From Trichosphaerium sp. ATCC 40318 (taxonomy: Eukaryota > Discosea > Flabellinia > Trichosidae), in NCBI GenBank assembly GCA_038496445.1, contig JALMLS010000577.1:434001-498000 (forward strand): a stretch of DNA of 64,000 nucleotides. Reading direction: 5' to 3'. The notes under the pieces were generated by a model. The model saw only the letters and a program-made list of their open reading frames with translations. It was not told the origin of the DNA and did not search any database. Position numbers and translations under genes: made by a program. Shown one piece after another: positions 12,736-27,000 of this stretch. Each line of letters begins with the position of its first letter. Position 1 is the stretch's first letter.

Positions 12736-13606
12736 CTACAACACTAAAGTTCGTGTTAAGACCCTCTCCTGTGAGACTTCTTGTTCGTCCGTGTTTATGC
12801 CACTACTTCTAGACCCTCTACCGGATTTATCACTTGATACTGAAACCACAGATGAAGTGCTTTCGTCTGTTCTTTCACGTGTTGTAATGTAAAATTCTTT
12901 TTTGCCTGTCTTGTCTTTTTTGTATTGCTTTTCTTTCTCACCAATTCTACTCTCTGTCATTATTGACGCGCTTAAAGTTTCGCTGTAGCTATCTATACTA
13001 TTGCTATTGTAGTCCATTTGAGCCTTTTTCGCGGTTCTATCGATGGAGCTGCTTTCGCTTATTTCAAGAACAATTTCTTCGCTTGGGCTTTCAGTTGTAC
13101 TCTCTTGATCTTCCTCGGAGTATGTTATTTTAACTCCATCACTTGTTGTTATACCACTACCGCTCCTACGTGGAAAATTCAGTACGCGTTTATAAAAATA
13201 GTCACGTGACAAGACACGATGAAAATGATTTAAAAAAAAAGTAAATGACGCTATACAAGCGATTTGTTTGGTAGTTGTTATCAATCATACATGATTTGTG
13301 GTTCCACTGTACTGACGTATGATGATATATCACTCGTTTCAGTAAGACTATCGTCGCCTCCATACTTGTTCGCGTCCACAGGTGTCATAGTATGTGCCTA
13401 CGCAAAGCAAATTTAGAATAGAGACTGAATTCTGTTTAAATACAGAACATCTCCAAATGTTGTATTTTACAACAACTGAAAAGACACCCGCACACGTGAT
13501 GACGCGTATACTGTACAGTATGTGAAATTTCGTTTAAAACAGATGGTACCTTCTCTACTTTACCCGCTACACCTCCTGTATCCTTCTGACTAAAACAACA
13601 ACCCAT
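12736..13606 (-). CDS. Ser/Thr-rich protein with MGCC lipid-anchor N-terminus
   Basis: ATG at 13606 opens with MGCCFSQKDTGG, a strong pattern for N-myristoylation of Gly2 plus palmitoylation of Cys3 and Cys4. Three exons join in frame: 13606 to about 13550 ending at GTACCATC, a second exon beginning AHTMTPVDANKYGG, and a third beginning SGSGITTSDG after a GTATGA...CACGTAG intron. The rest is low-complexity Ser/Thr/Glu-rich with a Lys-rich patch (GEKEKQYKKDKTGKKEF) and no folded domain I know. Stop at 12736-12738. Likely a membrane-tethered disordered protein. It lies between PheRS alpha and eIF2B alpha on the same strand. Function unknown. Confidence 0.65.
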
Positions 13607-14228
13607 TGAGTTTATGATATCAGTTCTTTGATGCTTGTGGAATAAAATGCGGTTTAAAGGTTCAGTTTAATAGAATAATACTAATCTCTTCGAAGTATGG
13701 ATTATGTAGTGCTATTGATATGGTAAATATGAACACTCCGTGTATTGCTTTCTTTTGTTCACAACTAGTAACTAAAAGTCCGAGAATAGTCTTACAAAAA
13801 ACTAAAAGATATTTATCATTTAATACTACTTATCACGTGTTGTTCAGTCATCTGCGAGTTTTTGTTTACGGTAATTGTATCTCCGATAAAATGAACCGTT
13901 AGCCACCCCGCATAATTCTAGAGCGCCATAGCCTTAAACAAAACTACGTTCCCAAAAGAGAAATATGAAAATGTCGTTGACATTCAACACTGTCGCCATC
14001 CTTACCAAGCAAGCGTTTAACAGCAATGGTATGTAAAATCCAGTTTTAAATTGTATTTTACCATAAAAACAAGCAAAGTAGGCTTTGAAGAACGTACGCA
14101 CTGTCTTAGCGACGCTATTCAATGCGACACACAAAGTAACTTTCAGAAACAAAAAGTTGGCAACAAGCACGCATTTTATCACAAGGGAAACATAGATACC
14201 ACTACTACGCAAGAACAAATAGCTCGTA
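13607..14228. other. Intergenic
   Basis: Sequence upstream of the lipid-anchored gene and downstream of eIF2B alpha. It has CACGTG near 13834. Open frames on both strands here are hydrophobic and motif-free, and I do not support them as genes. Confidence 0.4.
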
Positions 14229-15736
14229 CTAGTTGTAAAGTTTAATCAACTCGTCAGATACAGCAGAAGGTGTTAAAACACCAAAATCAGTTATAAGTAA
14301 AGTGATATAAGCAGGTGGAGTATAATCCAATTGAGCATGTTTCCACTACATCACGTGTTAATAACTTCAAAGAAAAAAACCCAAAACCCATAAATCACGT
14401 TTTTGTTTACCAGAAAACATAGGTATCACGTGATGAATGTAAATGAGTCGGAAATGAAAAAGAATATGTCAAAAATTATGTCAAAAACAAATCGTACATT
14501 GCATTCTTTTTTCAATGCTGTGGCTACTTCTTCAGGAACAGTTGGAGATGTGAATCTGTTTGGAATTTCCTTTTGATTGAGAGGGTATAGGCGTGTGAAT
14601 TTAAAACTTTCAGCAGCAACATACATAGGCTTCCTAAAAGCCTTGGCAACAATTGCAACTTGATATGTACCCATCTAAAAACGAGTCAGCTAAAAACAAA
14701 ATCGAGTGTTCATAGATCAGATACGATTCATACAAAAACATCGTACAATGTTTATAATACCACCACTCTCGACTACTGATTCAGCACCTACCAAGACAAC
14801 ATCGACTTGCCTTTGGATGAAAATTAACAAAAAAAAAAAAAAAAAGGATGTCAAAGAAATCTAAAAACAAAATTAAGCGTACTCCATAGTATATGCAACT
14901 TCTGCATCAGTAATAACTGTAACTGGTATACCATGATCTGTAAGACGCTTTAGAGTTTTATAACTAAGAAAAACATTAACACAACGAGCGACATGACAAC
15001 AAAAAATTTGGAAAAATAATAAATGACACAATTACCCTGATGCTGTTGGTCTTGATTCTGTTACAATAACGTTAAATTGATTTCTATTATTTTCAAGCGC
15101 TGAAAGAAGTGTTTCAATAACCACTCGAGAGTATCCAACAGTCAATACTGTCTATGTAAGAAAAACAAACTGTCAGTGACTTTCATCATCTTATTTTTGT
15201 ACTGTAGACGCTGTAAGGTACGTACCGTGCCATCACGAATAAAACCAGACGCTTTACCAGCAACTGTTTTACGAGCACTCATTGTTCTGTTTGTAAATTC
15301 TGTCCCACGCGTTATTAGCGCTTTTTTGCACTCTTGGAAGTCCTGTTTGTGTAAGTTGAATAAATGATGCCTGAAGTAGTTAATTACCGGTTTGCCAAGC
15401 GCTGTTCGCGTAACAAAGCATAAAAAGAGCTCACAAGCAGACTTCACTGTCAATGTTTCACTTGTAGCACTTTTTAATACTTTTACGGCTTCTCTTATGT
15501 CTACGTCAAGTCCCATAATTGTACCAGCTGATAATACGTAAGAATAATCATTAAACAAAAATTAGCGACCTTTTGATCTCTTAATCACTTCTGTAAGTGA
15601 TCCAACGGCTGCAGCAGCTACAGACCTTTCAGGATCCTCAGTGCGGTATTTGTCCATGAATTCAACAACTAAAACCACTGTAAACGGGTAGTACAATGGA
15701 AAACGTACTCCACTTTAACCCATCGGTACTGGTCAT
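14229..15736 (-). CDS. EIF2B1: Translation initiation factor eIF2B, alpha subunit
   Basis: Regulatory subunit of the eIF2B guanine-nucleotide exchange factor. ATG at 15736 (MTSTDGLKW), then a GTACGT intron into [15 protein letters not shown]. Further exons give [20 protein letters not shown], the helical linker ([16 protein letters not shown]), the Rossmann-like core ([19 protein letters not shown], then [12 protein letters not shown]), [18 protein letters not shown] and [20 protein letters not shown]. It ends with [19 protein letters not shown] and TAG 14229-14231. These are the family's most conserved segments. Divergently transcribed from the rhomboid gene, with about 250 bases between the two starts. 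Confidence 0.94.
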
Positions 15737-15982
15737 GGTGTTTGAAACTTGTACTGAGTGCAACATTGAAAAGCTCTAAGTTTCTTCTTCACTTAAGCAC
15801 CAATTCTCAAACGGCGCACAACAAACGACAGCGTTACACCTGATTGGTACAATAAAGAACCAACGAAGTACAAACAGACCATAAACTGGTAACGGGCGTA
15901 AAACGTGGAATTGAAGAATGAATACACAACCGACCGACTCGCTTGAGATATACGTACGCAGGAATAATAACGTACCATACTA

Positions 15983-17323
15983 ATGTGTCAAAAGCCTCAA
16001 AGCGATGATCCCGAGACAGCTCTACTATTAGACGACTTTAGAGCGCAAAGGCGTAAGCCCAGTAAGATACAAAAGAGTAAGGGCATGTTAACCAAATTTT
16101 GGAGCGTCATTGGCTTCAGAGTGTTCATTATTTCAGTTATAAGTATAATACAGGTATCCATGGTACGTCAAAACGCTTTTACAACAATATCCCGAACCGT
16201 AATGTTTATTTTTTCGTGTTAAATAATTAAATGTAGTTTCTGTACGAGCTCAGCGTTGGCGAATGGGAATTTGCCAAATTAAAAGAAAATCCGCTAGTAG
16301 GTACAATAATCACGGGATTTTATTTTTTTTGCTATTTTTTTTTCCTCCTTTATCTTAACCTTTGAATGGCGTTTATTGTTCTTACATTTTCAGGTCCACC
16401 AAGAAGTGTCCTTGAAAAAGTAGGAGCCAAGGATTGTTACTCTATTAAATCAGGCCAATGGCAGTTATGGATTTATCCACGTGCGTTTTATTTGATATCA
16501 AGCAAGTTTGTAACGTGATAAGTTAAACACTTTTTGCTTTCGGACTATTGCTTACACGTGATAGTTTTTATTCATGCTGGCTTGATTCACTTGCTAGTCG
16601 TACTTTTATTTCAGGTATTATCTGGTATAGATCTTGAAAGACGATTGTACTGGTGGCGCATATTAATTGTTTATATTGTCTCTGGTGTCGTCGGTAATGT
16701 ATCAGGTTGTTTGTTTTTACCAGGAGAACTCACTATGGGTGCAACAGGTACATAAATAACACTTTCCTTACATGTGATTAATCCTTATTTTAGGCTCACT
16801 ATTTGGTCTGTACGGTCTGGCTTTTGCAGAACTTTTATTGTGCTGGAAGAAGTTTAAATCACCTTTATGCAATGTAATACTTCATATTATCAGTGTATCT
16901 GTTACAATCGTCATTGGTGTCCTTCCTTTTGTTGATAACTTTTCTCACATTGGAGGATTGATAGGTACGGTTTTAATATGTCCCTGGTGTTACAGGTCTT
17001 GTACTAAAGTGGTATAGCTGGGTTCCTATGCGGACTCGCCCTGGTGCCGTCTGTACACTCCCAAAAGCGCGATAAACTAACGACGAGAGGTGGCATTTTA
17101 CTGGGTATTGGGTTGGTATTACTAGCACTTTTCGTTACAATTACGTTCGCTTTATTTTATACAAACCATGATCTGGGCGCGAATGTACGTAATGTCTTAT
17201 TTTTTTTAACATATTCCAACATCCGGTCATTTATCTCTAACTATATTGTACTAGTGTTCTTGGTGTAAATGGATATACTGTCCAATAGAAGGGTGGTGTA
17301 TGGCTAGTTTTACTACGCCATAA
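15983..17323 (+). CDS. Rhomboid-family membrane protein lacking the catalytic serine
   Basis: Six or more exons from ATG 15983 to TAA 17321-17323. The cytosolic N-terminus is followed by FRVFIISVISIIQ (TM1), an extracellular loop (SVLEKVGAKDCYSIKSGQWQ), the His-rich helix FIHAGLIHLL, ILIVYIVSGVVGNVSG, the region that normally carries GxSG, here MGATGSLFGLYG, and the last-helix His motif DNFSHIGGLI. The Ser nucleophile is replaced by Thr (GATG). The Asn of HxxxxHxxxN is also missing (HLLVV). Only the second catalytic residue, His, remains. The GATG codons straddle a clear GTACAT...TTTTAG intron. The C-terminal tail is Cys-rich (CSWCKWIYCPIEGWC). It is probably a pseudoprotease acting in trafficking or binding. 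Confidence 0.85.
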
Positions 17324-17944
17324 AAGTTGTACAATAGGGAAGAATTAGGAGAAAGACGTCTTTGTGTTTACAACTTTTTTTTTTGTTTTTTTTTTCCCGC
17401 GCACGTGCGCTTTTAAAATAATGTCATGCGCGACAAATGTGAAATAGTTTTAAACTGATCGTGATGGATCATCTTCTTTCGGCAGTTTTCTGTGTAGACC
17501 CAAAGTTGGACATTTGGCCTGATTTGCCAATAAAACATGATACTCGTGGGTTGTTTTAAGTTCTTAGTAAACTGCAGGCCTTCTTTTGTTTATTTAAGCC
17601 GTCGGAATAGTTTTTAGTCAATAGGTAAATGAACTGATGTTTTGGAATTCTTGAAAGCTGGGAAACAGCATGAAATTTCGATTGGTAGCGTTTATATGTT
17701 GATTAGTGTATTTTAACGAAACTTAACTTTTCTTAACCAGAAAAAAAAAAAACAAATACACAATACTTTCCGCGAGACACGTTCTTATAACGTACGTTTT
17801 TTATTGGATGCCCAATATAGATCTTATTTGCAGTACAAGAGGCAAATAGTTATTTAAACCAACTTGCGCAGCTTGCATTTGCGTTTTCGCGGCAAATTAA
17901 CGCTGTCAAGCCTGTTTGCGCGTTGTCTCACTGATCTGTAGACG
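17324..17944. other. Intergenic, promoter side of the Akt-like kinase
   Basis: AT-rich, with homopolymer T runs and a GCACGTGC palindrome near 17401. No exon was recognised. Confidence 0.4.
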
Positions 17945-20419
<2,475 letters not shown>

Positions 20420-20983
20420 ATACAACCTCTGGCCCAAGAAAGAAAAAAAAGAAAAAAAAGAGAAAAAAAAAAGTACCGCTTAAAAAAAGTCGACTCAGCG
20501 ACCATGAAAAGAACAAATTCTATTACTGCGGAACTCCCAGTGTCATTTTTATGTGTAGATAAGTGTGGCCGGATGACAATGGCTATGTGGCAGCCACCCT
20601 TTTCTTTTTTTTTTTGTGTTGAAATATTGTTTTACCCATCATTAAGCTTGTACTGAAATATTTGTAAGAGTTTTTTTAACCCAGTCGTACTGTTATTTGT
20701 CGTTTGTATTGAGTCTACTCGGATTAAGTAACTACTGGTTTTCTATTTAGCATGCAGCAAGACACCGCTGTGAGCACTCAGAACCTCTTATTTCGTAGCT
20801 TGATGTGTACCAACAAAAATTTTAGAATTTTGGTTCGGCACCTAGCTTTTCGTGCGTAGTCTTTAGAGTACTTCATAGTCATACAAAACAGTTGAAAATT
20901 CCTTTGCGCTGGACAATATAGTAGTGACAACGGTTTATAATTTAATAATACACTCTTACAAAACGAGAAAATAGTGAGATAAT
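20420..20983. other. Intergenic, convergent gene ends with purine tract
   Basis: Between the kinase stop and the Arl stop. It has an A/G-only tract (about 20436-20473) just downstream of the kinase and T tracts near 20608-20617. No coding exon is seen. Confidence 0.45.
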
Positions 20984-22266
20984 TTAAGAACTTATTTGGC
21001 TGTTTAACCATTCCAATCCCTATTTGTTTTCCTTGTTAGCGAGCACATTGGTTTAAATTTATATTGGAATACCTCAGAAATACCATCTCCTCTTGTAGCA
21101 CAACACTCTTCCACGTGCCATTTACCAGAAACGATACGCTCAAGGTCCAATTCTTTTGTAAGCTAAAAAATGAAAAAATTATTACATGACAAATCTAAAA
21201 AACAAATACCTTGTCGCCACTTATTGCCTTTGGTAAGTCTAGATGGTTTATTAACTCATTGTTAAAGAACTATTAGTATACTACCTGCGTACCTTGTTTA
21301 TTGGCAAATACAAGTACTGGAAGGTCTTTGAAGTATTCCTCAAAATAGATATTGTTCGTTTCTATTTCTTCCTTTAAGTACGGAAAACGCTCTGTATTTT
21401 GTGAATCACAAACGTAAATGACCGCATCGATTCCTAATTAACTAATTAAATATGCTTGCATCACAAAGCAAAAGATTCTAACCCTGCATAAACCAGTGTT
21501 TCCACAATGGTCGAAACTACAAAAAACATGAGACACAATAACGATGTAACATGTTCCATGGACAATTGTTCTGAGTTTATATAATGCATGGGTGTAAACA
21601 ACGCAGCAAGTGGATATATTCTACGTTTGCTCATAATGAGCAAAGAGAAAATTGCAGTACTACTCATGATAGTTTTCAATATTTGTTTGTATGTACGCGA
21701 AATAGAGGTTCACGTGATTCGAAGGGTTTTAGTTTTTAAGACACAAATTTCACGTGCCTTACTTCGACCTCCTAAAATTGTAAAGTTACGACATACACCT
21801 AACGTATGAGTATAGAAAGATTGCGTACCAATATCCCAAGATATGTATTCATTGGCTTTAAACTTTAGACTTTGGATTGTCCAGCCTATTGTTGGTATTG
21901 TTTTTTCTACCTCTTGCACGCCAGGAAGCTATTAATGCAATAAACACAAGTATAAAGTAGTTCTTTCGATTTTGAGCTGTTTTCGTTCGGGTGGACGTAC
22001 TTTCAGCTTATGTATTATAGTAGTCTACCAAGCGTAAGATTAAGACAATTACAGTAGTAAAGAGGTTATTTTGAAGCGGTTATAACAGAAATTTAATCAA
22101 ACAAGCTTATTTACTTGCTTTAGCGTTTTAATCGCGTTGGTCAAGCCAGTTATACTATTTGAACTACGTTTTAACTACATACCTTTCCAGAAAAGTCTAA
22201 TCCAAAAATAAAGACCCTTCTGTAGTTTGTGGTGTATCCAAATACTCTTTCTATCGTATTACCCAT
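20984..22266 (-). CDS. Arf-like (Arl) small GTPase
   Basis: ATG at 22266 gives MGNTIERVFGYT, with a Gly2 myristoylation pattern as in Arf proteins. The P-loop is split: GLDFSGK ends an exon at GTATGT, then a 24-base micro-exon (22001-22024) supplies TTIIHKLK. IPTIGW is the switch 1 region, WDIG begins the switch 2 motif, NKQDLPKA is the guanine-specificity motif formed across an intron, and the end is EGLEWLNSQISS with TAA at 20984-20986. The join between WDIG and FRPLWKHWFMQGID (about 21530-21830) is unresolved, and another micro-exon carrying the rest of WDxGG is likely there. Role by family: membrane-trafficking switch. Confidence 0.9.
22001..22024 (-). other. 24-base micro-exon of the Arl gene
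   Basis: On the minus strand this encodes TTIIHKLK, flanked by TTGGTAG upstream and GTACGT downstream. It restores the expected GxxxxGKT P-loop and the following helix, so it is required for a functional GTPase. Confidence 0.85.
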
Positions 22267-22580
22267 TTGTTTTGCAAAGAAAGCGAAGTAACTATCATTC
22301 AATGAATTTGTGACGTTGCGTGAATTGCAGTTGTCTGTACAAAGGTTTGCACAAGGAAAACCTTCTATCAACAAAATAAGTGTGCTTGTAAGTCGCTTAC
22401 CTCATATATATACTACGTCATGTGCCTGGAAGAGAATATTGAAGCTCCAAAAAGTTATCTATGGCAAAGAATATTTATTTTTATCATGTGTTACAATCGT
22501 CAATATACGACGTTTAAAGTAATACATTCACTAGAAATACTCTCGTTCATTTAGCTTGTTTCCTTGTTGTAGTAGTGGCC

Positions 22581-23459
22581 TCAAAGATTTTGCTGTAACC
22601 AATTATCAACCTCTGATAGCTTGTATCCAAAAGGTCCTTCACCTCCTTTGTACATTATCTTCTTATCTTTAAGTATGTACAACCTAACATGTGATCAACT
22701 TTACAGTCACAATGATATACAAAAGCGGACACTGTACCTCTCTGGTAGAGCTTGGTATGCTTTGTTTGCATTATCATCCATAAGGTCAACAAATATCGGA
22801 ATCTTAAAGTCTGGGTTGTTCGTTTTAAAGTCTTCAATGATACCAATACGCTCTTCAATATTGCGGGGCTTACGATAACATACATCGTTACCTGATAACT
22901 TCCATCCATCTGAAGCATGTGCTTCTAAACAACATTTGTTACAGTTTGTACACGTGATTTGGTTAGCAGGTTGAATGTACCCAGGATGTACACCACAATG
23001 ACTTCTGCTTTACCCTTCCATTTGTCGGAGAGGGCTTGCAATCTGCCACTTGTGGTAGACCACGGTGGTCACGTGTAACTTCCAAAACTGATGACTAGCG
23101 GAGATTCTTGAAGGCGAGAGAAGTAAGTTACAGAAGTAAACACTACTGTCTGTCGCAATCACACTTCGTACCTTTTGACAGCGATAAGAGATCAATAAGG
23201 TCCTTTCCATTTGATGACAGAGTTGTTACAGTAGCCTCAGGTGCCTTAGAGCCTTCGTAGTACACGCGACTATTCAAAAATAAGCTTAGTTTTCGTGTAT
23301 GATGTTTTTGACGTACTCGTGATAGAGTGTTCTACAGAATAACTTGTTTATCAAACTGGGTATCATGTAGCTCCAGAAACCCCATGTAAACAATGATTCA
23401 AATACCCCTAGGCCTTTAGCAATATCCTTAAGCTCTTGACGCTCATCTACGTCTTCCAT
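22581..23459 (-). CDS. Iodothyronine deiodinase-like selenoprotein (in-frame TGA)
   Basis: Five exons, start ATG 23459, stop TGA 22581-22583, about 235 residues. The thioredoxin-fold deiodinase signature is clear: PLVISFGSYT-TGA-PPW, matching the family's FGSxT-Sec-PPF at the redox centre. Then VYILEAHASDGW is formed across a GTACAT...TTTAG intron, followed by RKPRNIEERIG, FKIPIFVDLMDDNANKAYQA, LPERLYILKDKKIMYKG and GEGPFGYKL. The TGA is at 23069-23071, residue about 93. The open frame continues on both sides with conserved sequence, so selenocysteine is the best reading. The family does reductive deiodination in animals; in protists its substrate is unknown. A hydrophobic N-terminal stretch (TWGFWSYMIPSLI) may anchor it to a membrane. 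A SECIS element should lie in the 3' region before 22267; I could not identify one by eye. Confidence 0.9.
23069..23071 (-). other. Predicted selenocysteine codon (TGA)
   Basis: In-frame TGA exactly at the Sec position of the deiodinase motif (GSYT-TGA-PPW). The surrounding frame has no other stop in this exon, and the next exons give the conserved EAHASDGW motif in the same frame. Confidence 0.85.
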
Positions 23460-23779
23460 TGCGTGTTGGCGGAGTAAAAGTAGTTAGGTCAGAAATTCAC
23501 CGTCGGACTTTTTCAATCAGATTTGGACTTCTTGACGTACAAACCGGCGATTTAATATTTTCCGGCGATAGGGAGAACTTTGATTAGGAAACATACAGTA
23601 TTTTATTGTAAAGAACACAGGTTTTAAAACGAAAATTCACCCATAAACTTGTGGGAAAAATATTTTTTGGATAGCTTTTACCTGATTTGAAAGTAAGCAC
23701 AAGTGGAATTGTAAGTGCCACTTTGGCCTGCAAATTTTATGTACATAATTGTGTAGGTTATCCTTTGTTGTTGTCTCTT

Positions 23780-24049
23780 AACCGAAGTCCATAAGGGCCC
23801 TAAATTTGCACCTACTTCTCGTTCAATACCTTCATCTTGTAAGTGATGACGATAAAAATCGTAAAAATAGGTTACTCTTATATACAACGTACTGTAACTT
23901 ACTCCAATAAAAGGTTCAGAACTTTGGTACTTGTAAGCAAGTATTACAACTGCTGTCGTATAAGGCCCCATTCCAACAGTGTTAATAATCTCCAGTGTAG
24001 TGCTTGAAAGATACGACACTATGTGCTGAAAAGATGCAACGAAAGTCAA
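23780..24049 (-). CDS. Possible small hydrophobic ORF
   Basis: A minus-strand exon following a TTTTCAG acceptor encodes HIVSYLSSTTLEIINTVGMG and then a hydrophobic run (YTTAVVILAYKY). It ends at a GTAAGT donor and may continue into a few residues (MKVLNEK). No start with an upstream exon was found, and it sits just downstream of the type I surface gene. It could be a tiny gene, a spliced 3' UTR of that gene, or chance. Function unknown. Confidence 0.2.
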
Positions 24050-24081
24050 GTTCTTACAAGTGTGGTTTATTGTTGAAGTTT

Positions 24082-27000
24082 CTAATCCCGAGGCTTTTGT
24101 TCAGATTCTTTGTATTCTCTCGTAATTGTACTTATTCTATTCATCCGCTTCTTTATCCTCTTCTCCTTTGCACAGTTTAGGTAGAGTACAACAATACCTC
24201 CAATAATGATAACAAGAAATCCAGTTATAACAGATGCTGCTATAACTCCTATTGGGACTTTTGCTTGGTTAGGCTTATTGCAATCTGCACTTAATATCAT
24301 GAACAATGCCTGTTTTTGTTGGCTGAATTTTGCGTTGTAGCCACAGTCTTCATCACCTTCTTCAATGTCTATGCCATCGAACTCTGGTATATAATCTTCA
24401 CACGTGTGGTTTAACAAAAGAATGTCTAAAGTGCCCTACCAATCATCAACAAATTGTCATGAACATGTGAAGTGCTTTGTGATCGCATGTTCATTTGCTT
24501 CGTAGGCAGCATGGTCTTGTTGTATTTGAGAAACGAGGTAGAGAGGACGTACACTCAAACGGACAGCTGTTGAATCATTCATAGAAAGGGAAACAGCAAG
24601 AGTTGTATTCGAAAAATCAGGACATCCTTCAACAAAAAGGCCAACACCGCTTTGTAGTGTGATAACAGAATTCGGAGAAAATGTTATATTACCTTAAAAA
24701 GACCTATTAATAAAGAAATTCAAAGTATAAACACGCACCACTAATAATAGTATCATGCTTGATAACCAATTTCAGAATTTTTGTTGTATTGTTTAATACA
24801 ATCCAAGTGTCATTGATACAAACAGCTGAAGCAATAGGTTTCGGTGGTAAACAAAAAGAAGTTGTTGGTTGAAATGAACCTATTGTTGGTGGTTCAGTTG
24901 TAGGAGGTTCCGTTGTAGGAGGCTCCGTAGTTGGAGGCTCCGTAGTTGGAGGGAGTGTGGTTGGTGGCTGTGTTGTTGGAAGTTGAGTTGGAGAGTTTGT
25001 TGGTTCTAGCGTTACTGGAACCTCGCTTGGAGTACTTTGTGGTGCTACTGTTGTTGGCACCATAGTCGGGGATGCTATAGGCGATATTATGGGTGGTGTC
25101 ATATTTAGTATTATGTTGTCTAGTAGTATGTAATCCACAAAATTCCAGCTTAAACAGAAAGTCAAAAAAAATTTTCAAAAACAATTGCTACACTGTGGCG
25201 TACCCAGATCCTAGTAAGTGTAAGAATATTTCTTTAAATGTGCCAGTACAATCAAGCGCAATTCTATAAGTATTCCATGTAGATATTGTGCCATTCAATT
25301 CCACGGTAGGAATCTAAATCAAATAAGATTAGCAAAGTTTCTTTGTTGGTTTTTGATCTGCTGAAATGTTTGGTTTTTTTCAAGGGAAGAACAGATCTCC
25401 CAAACTTGTTCTGTAAATAATAATTCGGCTCAAAATCAAAAAATATATTAATTGTTATTAAACATACTGCTCCGCAACCCACAACATGTATACCTAGACG
25501 AAGATCGGACGCCGTTGAGTTCGGGTTTGGAAATTGTACGTCCAAAACGAAATCTTCAGCTAGATCACTTACGAGAGGTGAAGGGTACCTAAACTTTATC
25601 AGACGGTATAGTTCACTACAATGTGCTGTTAGATAATTACTCACGATATTTTAAAAGCGCTTGAAGCTGCTACACAATATGTTAGAATGATAAGAATATT
25701 CTAAGAAATAAACAAAGAAATGTTATGCACACCAGTAGTAATATTAAGAACACTTCCACCATTCCCACTACCAGGTAATATAGTAGTAAGAATCGTTGCT
25801 GTTATACGCCATTCAACGAGTCTAGTACCCTAGTTGTTGTTGGGAATTTCTTGATTAAAAAAAAACGTACTCCAAGTGTTTGGTCGCTCACACTATAAGC
25901 GTTTTGATAGATATACGGCGATGGCAGGGACCAATTACATTCTATTGTTATGTAATTAGAACAAGGATCTATATACTATAGGCTTACGGATACCGTAGTC
26001 TTTTACTGAGGCTGTTAATGCTCTTTGAGACTGAAATTGGATAAGTTACTATGTACCATTATAAAGCGTACAACAATTTGTATTTTACCGGCTTCAATAG
26101 TATCATTAAATGTCATAGTATCTCCTTATTCATGTATTAATATTATTAAAATAATAGGCATTTATGTACCTGTTAAAGATACAACCTAGTAGATGTCAAT
26201 GAAATGGTCAAAAAAGGCTGCGTACCCTGATTTCAGCACTTGTATAGTTTTCAGGATGCTGCTTAATATAATGATACATGTTGAATTTGTTTGGTATGGC
26301 TTCTACCCATTCTTCTCTCCCATCGTTTACTTTAACCTCAATCCTATCAATCCCAACTAAATCACGTGTTAGGTATTGGAAAGAAGTGTCTTTTACCATT
26401 GTGGTTGCTCGGAACGATAGGAAACGATTCGTTCTTAAATCCTTCAATGAAAGTAACAGTCATTTGTAAGGTTTCACAATCTACCTTCCGAATAACAACA
26501 TCTGCGTTGTCGAACAATGATATACCAGCTATACTCTAATATTAAAGTAAGGAACAATGCAAAGATATATGCAAAGCAGTTGACAAGAGTAATGTACCTC
26601 GAAGGATCCGCCCTCATTATTTATCAATATTTGTGGATAGTCATTTTCACATCCTTTAGTTCCTGGATCACATACTCCTGCAACCTGTTGAAATACTGTG
26701 AGTAATAAAATATAATACGGAGAAAAATACCATTAGATTTTCAGTTCCTTGACTGCCAGTGATTTCAAAGCATTCACCACCTATTATTGAAATTAAGAAA
26801 GAATAAAGAAAAAGAATTGGGTTTTTTTATGTTGTGTCAAGCTAAAAATTAAGCTTTCTTACAAGCTCCACTGCATCTCAAATCACCCGTAGGGTTATCA
26901 ATTGGATCATAGCAATCACCGAATGATATTGTTTCATTGGAGGGCGATAGATACCAGTTGTAAAAGTTCTCGTTTACAAGGATGTATTCGCCTGAAAAAT

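Noticed and set aside
12539-12892. Plus-strand 117-codon open frame
   Set aside because: Antisense to the Ser-rich MGCC gene, no motif, and the opposite frame has splice-consistent exons.
22267-22580. SECIS element for the selenoprotein
   Set aside because: Several ATGA...GA candidates exist but none folded convincingly by eye; needs a covariance search before calling.
23010-23210. Minus-strand 66-codon frame crossing the selenoprotein exon
   Set aside because: Runs in a different frame from the conserved deiodinase motifs and reads through introns; it is a shadow.
24082-25184. Overlapping Asn/Thr-rich frame (SNYGAS repeats)
   Set aside because: It is the alternate frame of the TTEPP stalk repeat; the Pro/Thr frame continues into the TM exon.
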